This document shows, in pieces, positions 62,064 to 64,000 of a stretch of DNA of 64,000 bases. The position numbers and the translations under genes are program-made. The notes beneath the pieces are model-generated. The model was not told where the DNA came from, did not search any database, and worked only from the letters and a program-made list of their open reading frames with translations. The stretch's first letter is position 1; each line of letters opens with the position of its first letter. This DNA is from an uncultured Bacteriovoracaceae bacterium (GTDB taxonomy: Bacteria; Bdellovibrionota; Bacteriovoracia; Bacteriovoracales; Bacteriovoracaceae): positions 127,818 through 191,817 of the forward strand of contig CAKZUQ010000013.1 in assembly GCA_937923325.1 (NCBI GenBank), read 5' to 3'.

Positions 62064-62908
62064 TTAAAGATCTCAAATATTCTTTCAATAAATTTAATAT
62101 AATCTTCACCTTGCTTAGGATGAATAATTACTTTTTTATAATCGATAGAACTCATTTCTTTAAATTTATTTAAGACTTTCTTAGATGCATTATTAGAGGC
62201 TACAACCATAGATGGTCGATCTAACTTTGCCGACTTTGTAACCTTTAAAAGGTGTGAAGCTGAAGGTAAGACTCCAGGGATTCTTTCTAATGACTTTAAA
62301 AGAATTACGCCATAATCAGCTTTAAGGTAGCTAAACTCTGTATGATACACATAAAACTTTTTAGTAAACTTCATTTTTTTAAATTTTTGATTTAATGAAG
62401 AAAGTTTTCTTTTTAACTTCTTAAGGTTCTCATTAACATCTTTAAGTTGCTTAAAGTTACTCTTTAAGCAATTAGCAATTGTCTCAACAGCAGTGATCAT
62501 TCTTTTTGGAGACAAGCTGTAGTGAGGATTTCCGACAGCATGAACATCCCCCATAGAGCGATCATAGTTAGATATTTTTTCAATACTATCAATACCTCTA
62601 GAAGCATTACAATTCCCCTTATTTAAAACTTTAGTATTTCCAGCTTGCTCCAAAACCTTATTAAGCCAAGCATCTTCTAATTGAAGTCCATTTCTAATAA
62701 TCAATTTTGTCTTAGCTATTTTGAATATAAAACTAGGAGTGGCATCAATAAAGTGTGGATCTTCATTTCCATTCAATAAAGACACTGACTCTAGCTTTGG
62801 AGCTAACTCTTTAACGACCCAATTAAATTCAGGAAGTGTTGTAACTACATCACTAGCTAAAGAAAATTTGATCAACATAGAAAATGCTAAAAACGTTTTA
62901 GTAAACAT
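62060..62908 (-). CDS. znuA: Metal ABC transporter substrate-binding protein (ZnuA-type)
   Basis: A 282-aa periplasmic protein from ATG 62908 with signal peptide MFTKTFLAFSMLIKFSLA. Metal-ligand positions of the ZnuA/TroA family can be read: His in NEDPHFIDATPSF, His in VGNPHYSLSP, and His in YHTEFSYLKADYG, with an Asp/Glu near the C-terminus. The family's acidic/His-rich loop is absent here and instead occurs in the barrel gene upstream. The ATG lies inside the last codons of that gene (11-nt overlap), so translation is coupled. Confidence 0.85.
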   Translation of the reverse strand: MFTKTFLAFSMLIKFSLASDVVTTLPEFNWVVKELAPKLESVSLLNGNEDPHFIDATPSFIFKIAKTKLIIRNGLQLEDAWLNKVLEQAGNTKVLNKGNCNASRGIDSIEKISNYDRSMGDVHAVGNPHYSLSPKRMITAVETIANCLKSNFKQLKDVNENLKKLKRKLSSLNQKFKKMKFTKKFYVYHTEFSYLKADYGVILLKSLERIPGVLPSASHLLKVTKSAKLDRPSMVVASNNASKKVLNKFKEMSSIDYKKVIIHPKQGEDYIKFIERIFEIFK

Positions 62909-63995
62909 GGTTTGGGTGAGCTCCAATATTAAATACAAATTGTAAAAATACTCTTTGAGCTTCTGTAGTTGCTTTTCCTTCAACTTCAATTCCACTTAAG
63001 TGCTCAACAGTTAACCTTGTCTTCATAAATTCTGAATTTGAGTAGATATAGCTTACACTTCCAGCTCTGTATTCATCATGAACAGATAGTCCATCAATTG
63101 CATGGCCATGCTCTTCTTCATCTTCATGCTCTTGAGTTTTGAAGTAATCTAATCTAAACCCTAATGCATGATGTGTATTAAATCCTTTTTGGAAGTACAG
63201 ATAAGCTCCATATTCTTTAATATCTTCATCATGATCTGCACTTGTTCTGTGCCAAATTTCAGATTCAATTAAAGTATCTAAATAGTTTCCAATTCTATTC
63301 TTAAATACAAAATCAACACCTAAATAATCTCTTTTGATTCCCTCTGTATCATTTCTATGAATATAGTTAAGACCTGTTTCAAAACCTTTTGTAGTACTTA
63401 GCTCTACAAACTTAGCAAGCCTTAAGTAAGAAGTTGGAGCTTTTGCTTTTTCAGAGTGATCGTGATTTTTGTCTTCTTCATGAGATTCATTTGTATGATC
63501 AAATTCATTACCACTTGTGATACCAACAGTTAAAGTTGAGCCAATTGATAATAGGTTTCTCTTTATTTCAACACCAGTGTCTTTTACACCTTCGTTTCCA
63601 AAAAATGTTTTTTGAACAAATGGAGCATCTGTAAAGTTCCAATCGTGTCTGTGAAATTGATTTATTCTACCAAATCCTAAAAAGAATTTACCTATTCTTA
63701 AGTTTGATAAATTAAAAATTTGATTACTTGAAAGATAGGCTTCATGGATTTCAATTTCGTTGTGATCACTCTCAATTTCGTTATGATAAGACAGTGTCAG
63801 TACTCCAGACCAGTTTTGATCAATTCTAGACATTGCAGAGATTTCAAACTCCCTTACATAAAAATCTGACTGAAGGTCAGCACTACTGTTACCGCTTGTA
63901 CCAACAATATCAGCTCCAGCGAACCAATCAATTAGTTGCAAGTTCTGAGCACCTGCAGTTGTTACAAGTAAACATAACATTAATAAATACTTCAT
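62898..63995 (-). CDS. Outer membrane beta-barrel protein with a His/Glu-rich loop (metal uptake)
   Basis: A 365-aa protein with signal peptide MKYLLMLCLLVTTAGAQ. The mature part alternates amphipathic strands (WSGVLTLSYHNEIE, LRIGKFFLGFGRINQF, STLTVGITSGN) and resembles a 12-16-strand porin-like barrel. Two surface-type loops are rich in His, Asp and Glu: HTNESHEEDKNHDHSEK, and HEDEEEHGHAID. Such loops bind Zn(II) in known zinc outer-membrane proteins. The first gene of the uptake operon, with 5 nt left before the window end, so its promoter and any Zur site are not visible. Confidence 0.78.
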   Translation of the reverse strand: MKYLLMLCLLVTTAGAQNLQLIDWFAGADIVGTSGNSSADLQSDFYVREFEISAMSRIDQNWSGVLTLSYHNEIESDHNEIEIHEAYLSSNQIFNLSNLRIGKFFLGFGRINQFHRHDWNFTDAPFVQKTFFGNEGVKDTGVEIKRNLLSIGSTLTVGITSGNEFDHTNESHEEDKNHDHSEKAKAPTSYLRLAKFVELSTTKGFETGLNYIHRNDTEGIKRDYLGVDFVFKNRIGNYLDTLIESEIWHRTSADHDEDIKEYGAYLYFQKGFNTHHALGFRLDYFKTQEHEDEEEHGHAIDGLSVHDEYRAGSVSYIYSNSEFMKTRLTVEHLSGIEVEGKATTEAQRVFLQFVFNIGAHPNHVY

Positions 63996-64000
63996 TTAAT

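Noticed and set aside
1..64000. tRNA genes and CRISPR arrays
   Set aside because: No tRNA-like T-arm/acceptor pattern and no regularly spaced direct repeats were found on reading both strands. Only a computed scan (tRNAscan-type covariance search, CRISPR finder) could exclude them fully.

Overview
The window is compact, AT-rich chromosomal DNA from a Gram-negative bacterium. The pointers are lipoproteins with clear lipoboxes, a LolA-like carrier, a TolC/RND pair, an outer-membrane barrel and a heptosyltransferase-like GT9 enzyme. The very low GC, many small secreted proteins of unknown function, a large subtilisin-like protease and an E1 alpha-beta fusion suggest a marine Bdellovibrionota member (Bacteriovoracaceae / Halobacteriovorax type). 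That assignment is inference from overall character, not from a marker-gene comparison. Almost all DNA is coding, and genes sit in tightly overlapping operons (ATGA or TAATG junctions).

Layout. 1-9.3 kb: the start of an AddB-like gene leaving the window (minus), hslO (Hsp33), a lipoprotein/membrane-protein pair (minus), then an EtfD/EMO-type membrane Fe-S oxidoreductase followed by three overlapping exported proteins of unknown function. 9.3-13.9 kb: hisS-valS-Crp-like regulator, all with 4-nt overlaps. 14-17.3 kb (minus): fabI, an EI24/CysZ-like membrane protein, a GT9-like transferase and an AEC transporter, with hisC divergent. 18.5-26 kb: two small unknowns, a FAH / VOC / flavin-reductase / lipoprotein operon that looks catabolic, and on the minus strand a fused E1 2-oxoacid dehydrogenase followed by a GNAT acetyltransferase and an M24 peptidase-like protein. 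26-28.7 kb: an alpha/beta-hydrolase-like protein and a large exported subtilase with a good terminator.

28.7-37.2 kb is the accessory, decaying part. It holds two Rhs core remnants on either side of a Doc-type toxin-antitoxin pair, a radical SAM protein (TIGR03960 type), a large lipoprotein, a 21-bp tandem repeat, a cyclase-family gene and a Rha-like phage gene. Both of the last two are broken by a single in-frame TAG. 37.2-49.3 kb: exported proteins (one with HExxH), a TlpA-like lipoprotein, a DUF3524 glycosyltransferase (tRNA-queuosine mannosyltransferase type), aroB-aroA, a zinc-ribbon coiled-coil protein, and an RND pump with its TolC-like partner.

49.4-54.8 kb: RNase P RNA (rnpB) with a well-placed promoter, a possible tiny hydrophobic peptide gene with a hairpin over its ribosome binding site, a headless secreted-protein gene, mutY, and a divergent XRE regulator / pentapeptide-repeat pair around a perfect inverted repeat. 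54.8-64 kb: lolA, smc, a DUF2126-like protein, and a four-gene zinc/manganese uptake operon (His-rich outer-membrane barrel, binding protein, ATPase, permease). No tRNA, CRISPR array or complete insertion sequence was seen.
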